Part shown: positions 8,418 to 17,440 of the stretch, piece by piece
How positions within the stretch are numbered: the first letter of the stretch is position 1
Layout of the letters: each line of letters starts with the position of its first letter
DNA from: Carnobacterium_A sp049673005
Lineage (GTDB): Bacteria > Bacillota > Bacilli > Lactobacillales > Carnobacteriaceae
Direction of reading: 5' to 3'
NCBI RefSeq assembly: GCF_049673005.1
Contig: NZ_JBATXB010000017.1
Location: 1 to 64,000, forward strand
Length of the DNA: 64,000 nucleotides
Notes under the pieces: model-generated
Databases searched by the model: none
Told to the model about the DNA's origin: nothing
What the model saw: only the letters and a program-made list of their open reading frames with translations
Position numbers and translations under genes: made by a program

Positions 8418-8708
8418 TTGTTTCAAGTAGTAGAATTGCAAGGAGAGTACGAAGCTTGGTGGTTTTTTGATGATTGGAAAGAACAAATTAAGCAAATTAA
8501 AACCTTTGAGTCATTTGATAAAGCGTTAGATGAATATCAGCAAGCAGTTGCGATTCTTCAAATTGAGTATCCAGAATATCGAACCAAAAAAAAATACCTA
8601 TCCTCATTTTGGAATGAAAATCAAAATAGATATTGTCCAGAATGTGAAGATGATATACAAATTTTTCATAGTGTAATGTTGTTGGAAGAATACCAAGTAA
8701 TTGAATAA
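8418..8708 (+). CDS. DUF1033 family protein
   Basis: A 96-residue soluble protein of unknown function, conserved in Lactobacillales and Bacillales. The N-terminal block FQVVELQGEYEAWWFFDDWK and the cysteine pair in NRYCPECEDDIQIFHS are characteristic. The CPEC pair suggests possible metal binding or redox sensitivity, which is inference. I place the start at TTG 8418, behind GAGGTGAT at normal spacing; an upstream GTG at 8409 lies within that Shine-Dalgarno. It lies just before topB, possibly in the same transcript. Confidence 0.8.
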   Translation: MFQVVELQGEYEAWWFFDDWKEQIKQIKTFESFDKALDEYQQAVAILQIEYPEYRTKKKYLSSFWNENQNRYCPECEDDIQIFHSVMLLEEYQVIE

Positions 8709-8747
8709 AAAAGATGAATATAATAGAAGAAAAAGAAAGGGATGAAT

Positions 8748-10829
8748 ATGAAAACTTTAATTATTGCTGAAAAACCGAGTGTAGGAAAAGAAATTGCCCG
8801 AGTTTTGGGAGCAACTAAGAATAACAAAAGTTATATTGAAGGCGAGGATGTCATCGTAACCTGGGCGTTAGGCCATTTGTTGGGACTTAAGATGCCTGAA
8901 GACTATAAATCAGAATGGGCGACATGGAATATGGAAAGTTTGCCGTTGATTCCAGAAGAAATGCAAATAAAACCGTTAAAAAATACGGCTGCTCAATTAA
9001 AATCTATCAAGCAGCTTTCTCAAAGAAAGGATGTAACAAAAGCCGTAATTGCAACAGATGCTGGACGGGAAGGCGAACTAGTAGCGAGATGGATTCTAGA
9101 GTATATTAAGTTTAAAAAACCAGTACAGCGTCTTTGGATATCATCGCAAACAGATCAAGCTATTAAAAATGGATTTAAACAGTTACAACCCAGCGGGAAA
9201 TATGATGACTTATATGATGCAGCAATTGCTCGCTCTGAAGCAGATTGGCTAGTAGGTTTAAATGTTACAAGAGCTTTAACTGTGAAATACGAAGATAGCT
9301 TGTCAGCAGGTAGAGTACAGACTCCAACATTGGCAATGGTCAGAAAACAAGAAGCTCGTATAGAAGATTTTGTAGCAGAAACATTTTATACTATTCAATT
9401 AACTATTAATGGTCAAATTGCACTACTAAGTAGTGGAGCTCCAGATAAAATAAAGGATCAAGCTGAAGCTGAGAAAATAGTCAGCCACTTAAATAAACAA
9501 ACAGTTAAAATAAAAGAAGTAAAAGAAAAAATTCAAACTCACCTTCCACCCTTACCTTACGATTTAACGGAGCTTCAGAGAGAGGCGAATCAGCGTTATC
9601 AATTCTCCGCTAAGAAGACATTGAGTGTAATGCAAACTCTTTATGAACGACACAAAGTTGTTTCGTACCCAAGAACAGATTCTAAATATTTAACTGTAGA
9701 TATGAAAGAAACAATGAAAGAACGTTTACAAGCTGTCCAAAGTTTTGCAACCGAAGAAATAAGAACTATTATAAAAAATGGATCAAAAGCAACACAACTG
9801 TCTATTTTTGATAATGCTAAAGTCACAGATCATCATGGAATTATTCCAACCGAAGAACGTGCACGGATTGAAAAGATGGACCAAGATGAAATGCGTATAT
9901 ATCGTATGGTTGTGGAACGATTTATTGGTTTATTTCTGGCACCTTATAAAGTAGCTCAAACAACTTACTTGCTAACAACTTCAGATGCTGCCTTTAAGTT
10001 AAAACAAGAAGTCGTTTTAGAAAGCGGCTGGAAAAAATTGGAATCTACAAAAGAAAAACGACGTTTTAAAGAAAATGAAAAGATTGATAATCCAGTTTTT
10101 AAAGTAAAAAAAGAATTAACTAAAGCACCTGGAAGATTGACGGAGTCTTCTTTACTTCAAGCAATGGAAAAGCACAATTTAGGAACTCCTGCTACACGCG
10201 CTGAAATTATCGAAAAGCTAATAAGCAGTGAATTAATGGAGAGAAAAGCAACAAAGCTAACTGTTTCGCCTAAAGGAAAACAGTTGTTAACATTAGTTAA
10301 TCCAACATTGGTTACACCTGAATTAACGAGCCAGTGGGAAAAATCTTTAGAACAGATAGCCACTGGAAAATTAAAAAAAGAGGTGTTTTTAAAACAAATA
10401 AGAATAGAAACACAAAAATTAATTAAAGAAATAAAAACTAGCGAACATTCTTATAAAGACCATTCCCTTACAACTAAAATTTGTCCAGAGTGTGGGGAAC
10501 TATTGAAAGAAAGAAGTGGTCGAGAAGGTAAATTATTTGTTTGTAGCAAAACAACGTGTTCATATAGACGTTTTAAAGAACCTAAATTATCTAATAAACG
10601 CTGTTCACAATGCCATCGTAAAATGGAAATTCATGAAGGAAAATCAGGGAAATTTTTTAAATGTAAATACTGTAATATTTCTGAAAAGATGGATTTTACA
10701 AATAATAAAAAAATAACAAAACAGGAAACAAAACGTTTAATGAAAAAAGTTAATAAAGAAGCTCAAGAAGAAGTTGAAAGCCCTTTGGCATTAGCGCTTA
10801 AAGCGGCTATGGAAAAACAAGAGAAATAA
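8748..10829 (+). CDS. topB: DNA topoisomerase III (type IA)
   Basis: A 693-residue type IA topoisomerase that passes single strands and decatenates DNA, often with a RecQ-type helicase. The N-terminal Toprim domain begins KTLIIAEKPSVGKEIA, with an ATDAGREGELVAR acidic cluster. The active-site Tyr is Y307 in SYPRTDS. Two C-terminal zinc-binding modules are present, CPECGELL...CSKTTC and CSQCHRKM...CKYC, so the tail is longer than in minimal forms. The start is ATG 8748 with AAAGG at 7 nt; an ATG six bases upstream is too close to the Shine-Dalgarno. Confidence 0.94.
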   Translation: MKTLIIAEKPSVGKEIARVLGATKNNKSYIEGEDVIVTWALGHLLGLKMPEDYKSEWATWNMESLPLIPEEMQIKPLKNTAAQLKSIKQLSQRKDVTKAVIATDAGREGELVARWILEYIKFKKPVQRLWISSQTDQAIKNGFKQLQPSGKYDDLYDAAIARSEADWLVGLNVTRALTVKYEDSLSAGRVQTPTLAMVRKQEARIEDFVAETFYTIQLTINGQIALLSSGAPDKIKDQAEAEKIVSHLNKQTVKIKEVKEKIQTHLPPLPYDLTELQREANQRYQFSAKKTLSVMQTLYERHKVVSYPRTDSKYLTVDMKETMKERLQAVQSFATEEIRTIIKNGSKATQLSIFDNAKVTDHHGIIPTEERARIEKMDQDEMRIYRMVVERFIGLFLAPYKVAQTTYLLTTSDAAFKLKQEVVLESGWKKLESTKEKRRFKENEKIDNPVFKVKKELTKAPGRLTESSLLQAMEKHNLGTPATRAEIIEKLISSELMERKATKLTVSPKGKQLLTLVNPTLVTPELTSQWEKSLEQIATGKLKKEVFLKQIRIETQKLIKEIKTSEHSYKDHSLTTKICPECGELLKERSGREGKLFVCSKTTCSYRRFKEPKLSNKRCSQCHRKMEIHEGKSGKFFKCKYCNISEKMDFTNNKKITKQETKRLMKKVNKEAQEEVESPLALALKAAMEKQEK

Positions 10830-10854
10830 AATATAGGTTTATGTTGGATAGGAT

Positions 10855-10887
10855 AGCTCTATTTCTGATTAGATCAGAAATAGAGCT
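10855..10887 (+). other. Stable hairpin between topB and ftsK
   Basis: Perfect 15-bp stem (10855-10869 with 10873-10887) around a TAG loop. No T-run follows directly; the next T-tract starts 19 bases later at 10907. It could be a processing site, an mRNA 3' stabiliser or an imperfect terminator for topB. Confidence 0.6.
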
Positions 10888-10989
10888 TATACTCTCTGAC
10901 ATGGGCTTTTTTTATTGTAAAAGTCAGATTCCACTTTCTATTTATTTTGTGTATAATGAGTTAGGAATGCCAAAGGAGGTTAGTTTATT

Positions 10990-13314
10990 GTGGCTACGAA
11001 GAAAAAGAACTATAAGAAAAAAAATAAAAAACATTATTTCTCAACTGAAATTATAGGAATAATATTTATCATACTAAGTTTGCTTGCAGCTTCACAACTT
11101 GGTTTTATTGGAGTACTAAGTGCTAATTTATTTCGTTTTTTTGTAGGAAATACATTTATTTTTGCTGCCTTATTGTTAGGTATATACGGAGCTTATCTAG
11201 TTTTAAAAGGGACAGAGCCACCATTTAAAAATAAAAGAATAATAGGATTAGGGCTAGCTTATGCGGGGACATTAGTATTGTACCACGTTCAGTTATTTGC
11301 ACCGATTATGGATACAAATTTAAATGTTGTTTCAGCATCATTGCGTTTTTTTATGGTTGATATGGCAAAAAATCAGATCACTCAGTCATTAGGAGGAGGA
11401 ATGATTGGAGGAATACTATATTCGGCTAGTTACTTCTTGTTTTCACAAGTAGGAACTTATTTCATAGTAGGAATTTTATGGTTTATTAGTTTCTTTATGA
11501 TTTTTGATTTGTCTTTCAAAAAATTTATAGACTATATTCGATATTATTTGAAACAATTGGTTAACTACTTACGTTTATTACTTAATAAAACAGGATTATT
11601 TATTACTAAACAATGGGGAAAGTTACTAGAACGAAGGAAAAATCATAAGCCAATAGATTCGACAGAGGCAAAAAAATCAGAGAGTTTCCATTCACTTGAA
11701 AAAAAACCTCTAGAAAATAAAACGAGTCTATCAAATGACTTCAAGCCGCTGGAAATTGATAGTTATCAGAGTCAACAAGAGAAAAGTAAACCTCAAAAAA
11801 AAGTAGAGTCAAAAGAAAACTCTTTAGATAATCAAGAATTAAAATTTGACATAGCGTCAGAACCTGAAAATATTGATTATCAATTGCCGCCACCTAGTAT
11901 ACTAAATGAGGTAGAGCAAACAGATCAAACGAATGAATATGCGTTGATTCAACGAAATGTAAAAAAACTTGAAGAAACGTTCAAAAGTTTTGGAGTAGAT
12001 GCTAAAGTTACAAAAGCAAATCTTGGACCGGCAGTAACAAAATATGAAATACAGCCAGCTGTCGGAGTAAAGGTAAGTAGAATTGTGAGTCTCAGTGATG
12101 ATATTGCATTAGCGTTAGCAGCTAAAGACATTCGAATGGAAGCCCCCATTCCAGGAAAACCCTTTATTGGGATTGAGGTTCCAAATAGTGAGGTAAGCCT
12201 TGTCTCGTTTAGAAATGTAATTGAAGGACAAGTAAAAAATAATGAAAAATTATTAGAAGTTCCACTAGGTAGAGATATATCGGGTAATGTAGCAATGGCT
12301 GATTTAACTAAGATGCCCCACTTGCTCGTAGCTGGATCAACTGGAAGTGGAAAATCAGTTTGTATTAATGGCATTATTACTAGTTTACTTATGAAAGCTA
12401 AACCAAATGAAGTGAAATTAATGATGATTGATCCTAAAATGGTTGAATTAAACGTGTACAATGGTATTCCTCATCTACTAACTCCTGTTGTTACAAACCC
12501 TAAAAAGGCTGCTCAAGCTTTACAAAAAGTTGTACTAGAAATGGAACAACGTTATGAATTGTTTGCGGCTAGTAGTCAGCGAAATATAACGGGGTATAAT
12601 CAATTTATTCTGGAAAAAAATTTAGAAAATGGAGAAGGAAATCCGACTTTACCATTCATTGTGGTAGTAGTAGATGAGTTAGCAGACTTAATGATGGTCG
12701 CTAGTAATGAGGTAGAAGATGCGATTATTAGACTTGCTCAAATGGCTAGGGCTGCTGGTATTCATATGATTTTAGCAACTCAAAGACCAAGTGTGGACGT
12801 AATAACAGGTATTATTAAAGCAAACGTACCCTCAAGAATTGCTTTTGCAGTATCCAGTGGTACCGATTCACGAACGATTATTGATAGTAGTGGAGCAGAA
12901 AAGTTACTTGGAAGAGGAGATATGTTGTATCTGCCTATGGGAGAAAATAAACCCGTACGTGTTCAAGGAGCCTTTATATCTGATGATGAAGTAGAACGAA
13001 TAGTCAAATATGTAACTCAACAACAAGGAGCTAATTACGTAGAAGAAATGATGCCTGTTGACGAACCTGAAACAATCAGTGGAGAAGTTCAAGATGAGAT
13101 TTACGAGGATGCTGTAGAAATGATAATCGATATGCAAACGGCTAGCATATCGTTATTGCAAAGAAGATTTAGAATTGGATACAATCGTGCAGCGCGTCTA
13201 ATTGATGAGATGGAAATGCGTGGGATTATTGGACCCTCGGAAGGAAGTAAACCAAGGAAAGTTAACATCACAGAAGTTCCTGGAGACCCGGATAAAGATA
13301 ATATAGAAAATTAA
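10990..13314 (+). CDS. ftsK: DNA translocase FtsK/SpoIIIE
   Basis: A 774-residue membrane-anchored motor that pumps chromosomal DNA through the division septum and aids dimer resolution. After a very basic N-terminus (KKKNYKKKNKK) come about four membrane helices within residues 20-175, a charged low-complexity linker (about 200-310), the RecA-like motor with Walker A AGSTGSGKS (448-456) and Walker B VVVVDELADL, and a C-terminal winged-helix gamma domain (about 700-765) that reads polar DNA motifs. The start is GTG behind AAAGGAGG. It could be named spoIIIE/sftA by homology, but the organism is a non-sporeformer. Confidence 0.94.
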   Translation: MATKKKNYKKKNKKHYFSTEIIGIIFIILSLLAASQLGFIGVLSANLFRFFVGNTFIFAALLLGIYGAYLVLKGTEPPFKNKRIIGLGLAYAGTLVLYHVQLFAPIMDTNLNVVSASLRFFMVDMAKNQITQSLGGGMIGGILYSASYFLFSQVGTYFIVGILWFISFFMIFDLSFKKFIDYIRYYLKQLVNYLRLLLNKTGLFITKQWGKLLERRKNHKPIDSTEAKKSESFHSLEKKPLENKTSLSNDFKPLEIDSYQSQQEKSKPQKKVESKENSLDNQELKFDIASEPENIDYQLPPPSILNEVEQTDQTNEYALIQRNVKKLEETFKSFGVDAKVTKANLGPAVTKYEIQPAVGVKVSRIVSLSDDIALALAAKDIRMEAPIPGKPFIGIEVPNSEVSLVSFRNVIEGQVKNNEKLLEVPLGRDISGNVAMADLTKMPHLLVAGSTGSGKSVCINGIITSLLMKAKPNEVKLMMIDPKMVELNVYNGIPHLLTPVVTNPKKAAQALQKVVLEMEQRYELFAASSQRNITGYNQFILEKNLENGEGNPTLPFIVVVVDELADLMMVASNEVEDAIIRLAQMARAAGIHMILATQRPSVDVITGIIKANVPSRIAFAVSSGTDSRTIIDSSGAEKLLGRGDMLYLPMGENKPVRVQGAFISDDEVERIVKYVTQQQGANYVEEMMPVDEPETISGEVQDEIYEDAVEMIIDMQTASISLLQRRFRIGYNRAARLIDEMEMRGIIGPSEGSKPRKVNITEVPGDPDKDNIEN

Positions 13315-13391
13315 AAAAATTGATTCATGTTGCATAAGGATAGATTTACAGCAATAAAAAACGTCATATATGAGAATAGCATTAAAATGTG

Positions 13392-13413
13392 AACGTTTTT
13401 CATGAAAAACGTT
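13392..13413. promoter_or_regulatory. 22-bp perfect palindrome upstream of bmpA
   Basis: Positions 13392-13402 are the exact inverse complement of 13403-13413 (half-site AACGTTTTTCA). Each half contains an A-CG-T core like LacI-family/CcpA operators; the right half plus flank (GAAAAACGTTTACA) matches the cre consensus at about 12 of 14. It lies about 110 bases before bmpA. Function is inferred. It could also act as a weak hairpin terminator of ftsK, since AT-rich sequence follows. Confidence 0.55.
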
Positions 13414-13522
13414 TACATTCATCGTTTTATTGTTTATTTTATTAATTAAAGATGGTATCATATTTATAGAGCGCAGGTGAACGGAATTCATTTGCACTAA
13501 AAAAATGTTGGGGGTTTTTTTA

Positions 13523-14581
13523 ATGAAAAAACGCAATTTTATGAGTCTTTTAGCTTTAGGATTAATTTCAGGAGTCACATTAGCAGCCTGTGGATCAGAT
13601 GATTCAGATACATCTACTGATTCTGCTGAATCTTCAACTAGTAAAGATGATTTTTCAGTAGTCATGGTAACAGATATTGGTGGAGTAGACGATAAGTCAT
13701 TTAACCAATCTGCATGGGAAGGTATGAAAGAATGGGGCGAAGAAAACGGTAAAGAAGAAGGAACCGAAGGCTTTAAGTACTTACAATCTAATGAAGATTC
13801 AGAATTCGTAACGAACTTGAATAGTGCGGTACAAGCTAAATTTGATTTAGTATTTGGAATTGGTTATAAATTAAAAGAAGCAATGACTGATGTTTCAGGA
13901 CAAAACGAAGACCAACAATTTGTTATTATAGATGATGTAATTGAAGCTCCAAACGTTGCATCGGTTTTATTTAAAGATCATGAAGCAGCATTTTTAGCAG
14001 GAGTAGCAGCTGCAGAAACAACTGAAACGGATAAACTAGGATTCATTGGTGGACAAGAGAGTGACGTTATCTCACGCTTTGAAGCAGGATTTGTCGCTGG
14101 AGCTAAAGCAGTTAATCCAGAAATAGATATAAATGTTGAATACGTAGGTTCTTTCGGTGATGCAGCTCGAGGAAAACAATTAGCAGCAGCTATGTATAGC
14201 AGCGGTATTGACGTTATCTATCAAGCAGCAGGAGATTCAGGTAATGGTGTGTTTTCAGAAGCTAAAGATTTAATGAATGCTGATGAGTCTAAAAAATTAT
14301 GGGTAATCGGTGTTGACCGTGATCAAGAAGCAGAAGGTAAATTTGACACAGGTAACTTAACATTAGCATCTACTCTTAAAGGTGTAGGTACAGCTGTTAA
14401 AGATATCTCAAATGAAGCAATGGCTGGCGAATTTGCTGGTGGAGAAGTGGTTAACTATGGCTTGGCTGAAGGCGGAGTTGACTTAACAGACGGTAACTTA
14501 ACAGATGAAGTTAAAGAAAAAGTTGCAGAATATAAAGAGAAAATTGTCAATGGAGAAATTGAAGTTCCACAAAAACCATAA
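13523..14581 (+). CDS. bmpA: BMP/PnrA family nucleoside-binding lipoprotein
   Basis: A 352-residue extracellular lipoprotein that captures nucleosides for the ABC importer encoded next. It has a signal peptide with lipobox LAAC (C23), then a Ser/Thr/Asp-rich linker and the Bmp domain (about 45-350) with motifs VTDIGGVDDKSFNQS near the start and GFIGGQESDVISRFEAGF. The start ATG 13523 has GGGGG at 8 nt; an ATG at 13505 lacks a Shine-Dalgarno. A GC-rich terminator follows, so the lipoprotein is probably made in excess over the transporter, as is usual for binding proteins. Lactococcal BmpA is the nearest characterised homologue known to me. Confidence 0.92.
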   Translation: MKKRNFMSLLALGLISGVTLAACGSDDSDTSTDSAESSTSKDDFSVVMVTDIGGVDDKSFNQSAWEGMKEWGEENGKEEGTEGFKYLQSNEDSEFVTNLNSAVQAKFDLVFGIGYKLKEAMTDVSGQNEDQQFVIIDDVIEAPNVASVLFKDHEAAFLAGVAAAETTETDKLGFIGGQESDVISRFEAGFVAGAKAVNPEIDINVEYVGSFGDAARGKQLAAAMYSSGIDVIYQAAGDSGNGVFSEAKDLMNADESKKLWVIGVDRDQEAEGKFDTGNLTLASTLKGVGTAVKDISNEAMAGEFAGGEVVNYGLAEGGVDLTDGNLTDEVKEKVAEYKEKIVNGEIEVPQKP

Positions 14582-14625
14582 AAAATAATTTGTTTTTTTA
14601 GAATTTTAAACTAAATTTTTAAGAG

Positions 14626-14654
14626 AAAGGCCGGATGTTTATTCCGGCCTTTTC
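14626..14654 (+). terminator. Terminator between bmpA and nupA
   Basis: AAAGGCCGGA / TCCGGCCTTT 10-bp stem with a 7-nt loop and a short T-run. GC-rich and strong; expected to reduce transcription into nupA. Confidence 0.85.
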
Positions 14655-14761
14655 ATTTCTTATCTACTATTTTTCTACTAATCAATGTTAGTTTTATCAG
14701 CAGAGAACGTTACATCTTAAAAATGGAAAAAAAGCTTGTGGCCCCTGATTAACAAATAACG

Positions 14762-14767
14762 TATAAT
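14762..14767 (+). promoter_or_regulatory. -10 element before nupA
   Basis: TATAAT about 40 bases before the nupA start. The nearest -35 candidate (TTGTGG, 14736-14741) is 20 bp away, so this is a weak call. Confidence 0.35.
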
Positions 14768-14807
14768 AGTCTTTGAATATAAAAAGTTGAAGAGGAGTGA
14801 GTCCATC

Positions 14808-16385
14808 GTGTCTGAAACAAATTTCGTCATTGAAATGAAAGGTATTACAAAACAGTTCGGTACTTTTAAGGCCAATGACAACATAAATTTACAACTAAAA
14901 AAAGGCGAAATACATGCTTTGTTGGGTGAGAATGGAGCAGGTAAATCAACTTTAATGAATATTCTGTCTGGATTATTAGAACCAACCTCAGGAAAAATAT
15001 TGATAGATGGAAAAGAAGTTTCTATTCATTCGCCTGGGATAGCTAATAAGATGGGAATCGGAATGGTTCATCAACATTTCATGTTAGTTAAAAAATTTAC
15101 TGTTACAGAAAATATTATTCTAGGCAGTGAACCAAATAAAGCAGGTATTCTGGATCAGAAAACTGCTCAACAATCGATTAAAGAATTATCAGAAAAGTAT
15201 GGTTTGTTAGTAAACCCATCGGCAAAAGTTGAAAGTATTTCAGTCGGTATGGAACAACGTGTAGAGATATTAAAAACACTCTATCGTGGTGCAGAAATTT
15301 TAATCTTTGACGAACCAACAGCTGTTTTAACACCTCAAGAAATTAATGAATTGATGCAAATTATGAGGGCGTTAACGAAAGAAGGTAAATCAATTATCTT
15401 GATTACCCATAAACTAGACGAAATAAAAGCAGTAGCAGATCGTTGTACGGTTATTCGACGTGGAAAAAGTATCGATACTGTCGATGTTTCAGCTACTTCA
15501 CAACAAGAATTAGCAGATATGATGGTTGGTAGGTCAGTTTCCTTTAAAACAGCAAAAAAAGAAGCTAATCCTCAAGATGTTGTTCTTTCGATTGAAGATA
15601 TCACGGTTAAAGAAGATAGAGGATTGGAAGCAGTTAAATCCTTAAGTCTAGAGGTAAAAGCTGGAGAAATATTAGGGATTGCTGGAATTGATGGGAACGG
15701 ACAAAGTGAATTAATTCAAGCCATTACAGGTTTAACAAAAACTGAAAGCGGCAAAATTAAGTTGAATGGAAAAGAAATCCAAAATGAAAAACCACGAAAT
15801 ATAACAGAAAATGGATTAGGACATATTCCAGAAGACCGTCATAAGTATGGATTGATTCTACCTATGAGTTTAGAAGAGAATATCGCAATACAAACGTATT
15901 ATAAAAAACCGCTAAGCAGTAATGGCTTCTTAAATCCTAAAGAAATTAAAGATTATGCAAAAAAATTAATTTCAGAATTTGATGTACGTACTCAAAGTGA
16001 AATGGTTCCGGCAAGTGCATTGTCTGGAGGAAACCAACAAAAAGCAATCATTGCTAGAGAAATTGACCGTAATCCATCGTTGTTAATTGCAGCTCAGCCT
16101 ACTAGAGGTTTGGATGTTGGAGCAATAGAGTATATTCATAAGCGTTTAATTGAACAACGAGATAACGGAAAAGCTGTCTTACTTATGAGTTTTGAATTAG
16201 ATGAAATTCTAAATGTTTCAGATCGAATAGCTGTGATGTACGATGGGAATATAGTAGCGGTAGTTAAACCAAAAGAGACAACACAGACAGAATTGGGATT
16301 ACTCATGGCAGGTTCTTCTCTAGAGAAAGCAAGAGCTGCTGCTGAAAAAGAGCTGGGAAAGGAGCCGACTCACGTTGAACAATAG
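14808..16385 (+). CDS. nupA: Nucleoside ABC transporter ATP-binding protein
   Basis: A 525-residue tandem ATPase that powers nucleoside import with NupB and NupC. The first domain has Walker A GENGAGKST (40-48) and Walker B ILIFDEPTAVLTP. The second domain (from about 260) has the degenerate P-loop GIDGNGQSEL and signature LSGGNQQK, as in sugar and nucleoside importers of the RbsA/YufO type. The start is GTG 14808 with GAGGAGTGA at 7-8 nt; an in-frame TTG at 14787 lies before the Shine-Dalgarno. It overlaps nupB by 11 bases. Confidence 0.92.
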   Translation: MSETNFVIEMKGITKQFGTFKANDNINLQLKKGEIHALLGENGAGKSTLMNILSGLLEPTSGKILIDGKEVSIHSPGIANKMGIGMVHQHFMLVKKFTVTENIILGSEPNKAGILDQKTAQQSIKELSEKYGLLVNPSAKVESISVGMEQRVEILKTLYRGAEILIFDEPTAVLTPQEINELMQIMRALTKEGKSIILITHKLDEIKAVADRCTVIRRGKSIDTVDVSATSQQELADMMVGRSVSFKTAKKEANPQDVVLSIEDITVKEDRGLEAVKSLSLEVKAGEILGIAGIDGNGQSELIQAITGLTKTESGKIKLNGKEIQNEKPRNITENGLGHIPEDRHKYGLILPMSLEENIAIQTYYKKPLSSNGFLNPKEIKDYAKKLISEFDVRTQSEMVPASALSGGNQQKAIIAREIDRNPSLLIAAQPTRGLDVGAIEYIHKRLIEQRDNGKAVLLMSFELDEILNVSDRIAVMYDGNIVAVVKPKETTQTELGLLMAGSSLEKARAAAEKELGKEPTHVEQ

Positions 16386-17439
16386 AAGTAAAATAGATGG
16401 TATATTAGTTCCAGTATTTTCAGTTGTTTTAGGATTATTATTAGGTGCATTAATTATGTTGATTTTTGGTTATAACCCAGTTGCGGGTTATCAAGCTATG
16501 TTACAAGGTGCTTTTGGCAATTCATTTTATATTGGAGAAACATTGAGACAAGCAACACCTTTAATATTTACAGCACTTGGATTCTCAGTAGCTTATACAG
16601 CTGGCTTCTTTAATATCGGTGTTGCAGGACAAGCCTTGCTTGGCTGGTTATTTTCAGTTTGGTTTGCATTGTCATTTCCTGAAATACCAGGCGCTCTTTT
16701 ATTAATTATAAGTTTAATTGTTGGTGCTTTAGCTGGTGCGTTATGGGCAGGGATTGCAGGCTTCTTGAGAGCTTTCTTTAATACAAGTGAAGTTATTGTA
16801 ACGATTATGTTAAATTATACAGCCTTGTATACAGCAAATTATTTGATCAGAAATGTTTTATCTGAATCATCAGATACAACAGCTCGTATCCCAGAAGGGG
16901 CAAGCCTTCGTTGGGAATGGTTATCTGATTTGACAAGTAATTCTACGTTACATGGAGGAATCTTTTTAGCATTAATCATGGCTGTCGTTGTTTGGGTATT
17001 TATGAAAAAGACAACAGCTGGATTTGAAATAAGAGCGGTTGGTTTAAATCCTTTTGCATCTAAATATGCAGGAATGAGTACAAAACGGAATATTATTATC
17101 TCAATGCTAATTAGTGGTTCACTAGCAGGTTTAGGTGGAGCAATGGAGGGTATGGGAACCTTTCAAAATATCTTTGTTCAAGGGGGAATCCCATCAATTG
17201 GGTTTGACGGTATTGCCGTTGCCTTATTAGGATTAGGTAATCCAGTAGGTATTTTATTCTCAGCATTATTATTTGGTGCTTTAAAAATTGGTGGAAATAG
17301 CATGCCTCTAGTAGCAGACGTACCTACAGAAGTCGTTGATATTGTTATTGCTTCTATCATCTTCTTTGTCGGAGCTAACTATTTAATCCGCATGTTCGTC
17401 GACAAACGTGCTAAATTAAATAAAGGAGGAGTAAAATAA
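16375..17439 (+). CDS. nupB: Nucleoside ABC transporter permease
   Basis: A 354-residue permease of the BPD_transp_2 family with about eight to ten membrane helices. Conserved features include TAGFFNIGVAGQALLG near 80 and the cytoplasmic EIRAVGLNPFASKYAGMS coupling segment. It starts at TTG inside the end of nupA, behind AAAGGAG. It forms a heterodimeric channel with NupC. Confidence 0.9.
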   Translation: MNNRSKIDGILVPVFSVVLGLLLGALIMLIFGYNPVAGYQAMLQGAFGNSFYIGETLRQATPLIFTALGFSVAYTAGFFNIGVAGQALLGWLFSVWFALSFPEIPGALLLIISLIVGALAGALWAGIAGFLRAFFNTSEVIVTIMLNYTALYTANYLIRNVLSESSDTTARIPEGASLRWEWLSDLTSNSTLHGGIFLALIMAVVVWVFMKKTTAGFEIRAVGLNPFASKYAGMSTKRNIIISMLISGSLAGLGGAMEGMGTFQNIFVQGGIPSIGFDGIAVALLGLGNPVGILFSALLFGALKIGGNSMPLVADVPTEVVDIVIASIIFFVGANYLIRMFVDKRAKLNKGGVK

Positions 17440-17440
17440 A

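Noticed and set aside
10841..11056. Open frame of 71 codons between topB and ftsK
   Set aside because: It runs through the hairpin, the ftsK ribosome binding site and the ftsK start in another frame, and has no Shine-Dalgarno or family resemblance.
11949..12461. Minus-strand open frame of 170 codons inside ftsK
   Set aside because: Antisense to the conserved motor domain; its composition mirrors the complementary coding frame.
13392..13413. Palindrome upstream of bmpA as a CodY box
   Set aside because: The CodY motif AATTTTCNGAAAATT has an odd-length centre; here two bases (AT) separate C and G and the CG-containing flanks differ.
13198..13665. Minus-strand open frame of 155 codons over the ftsK end and bmpA start
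   Set aside because: It is antisense to two well-supported genes, crosses the palindrome region and has low-complexity content derived from the bmpA linker.
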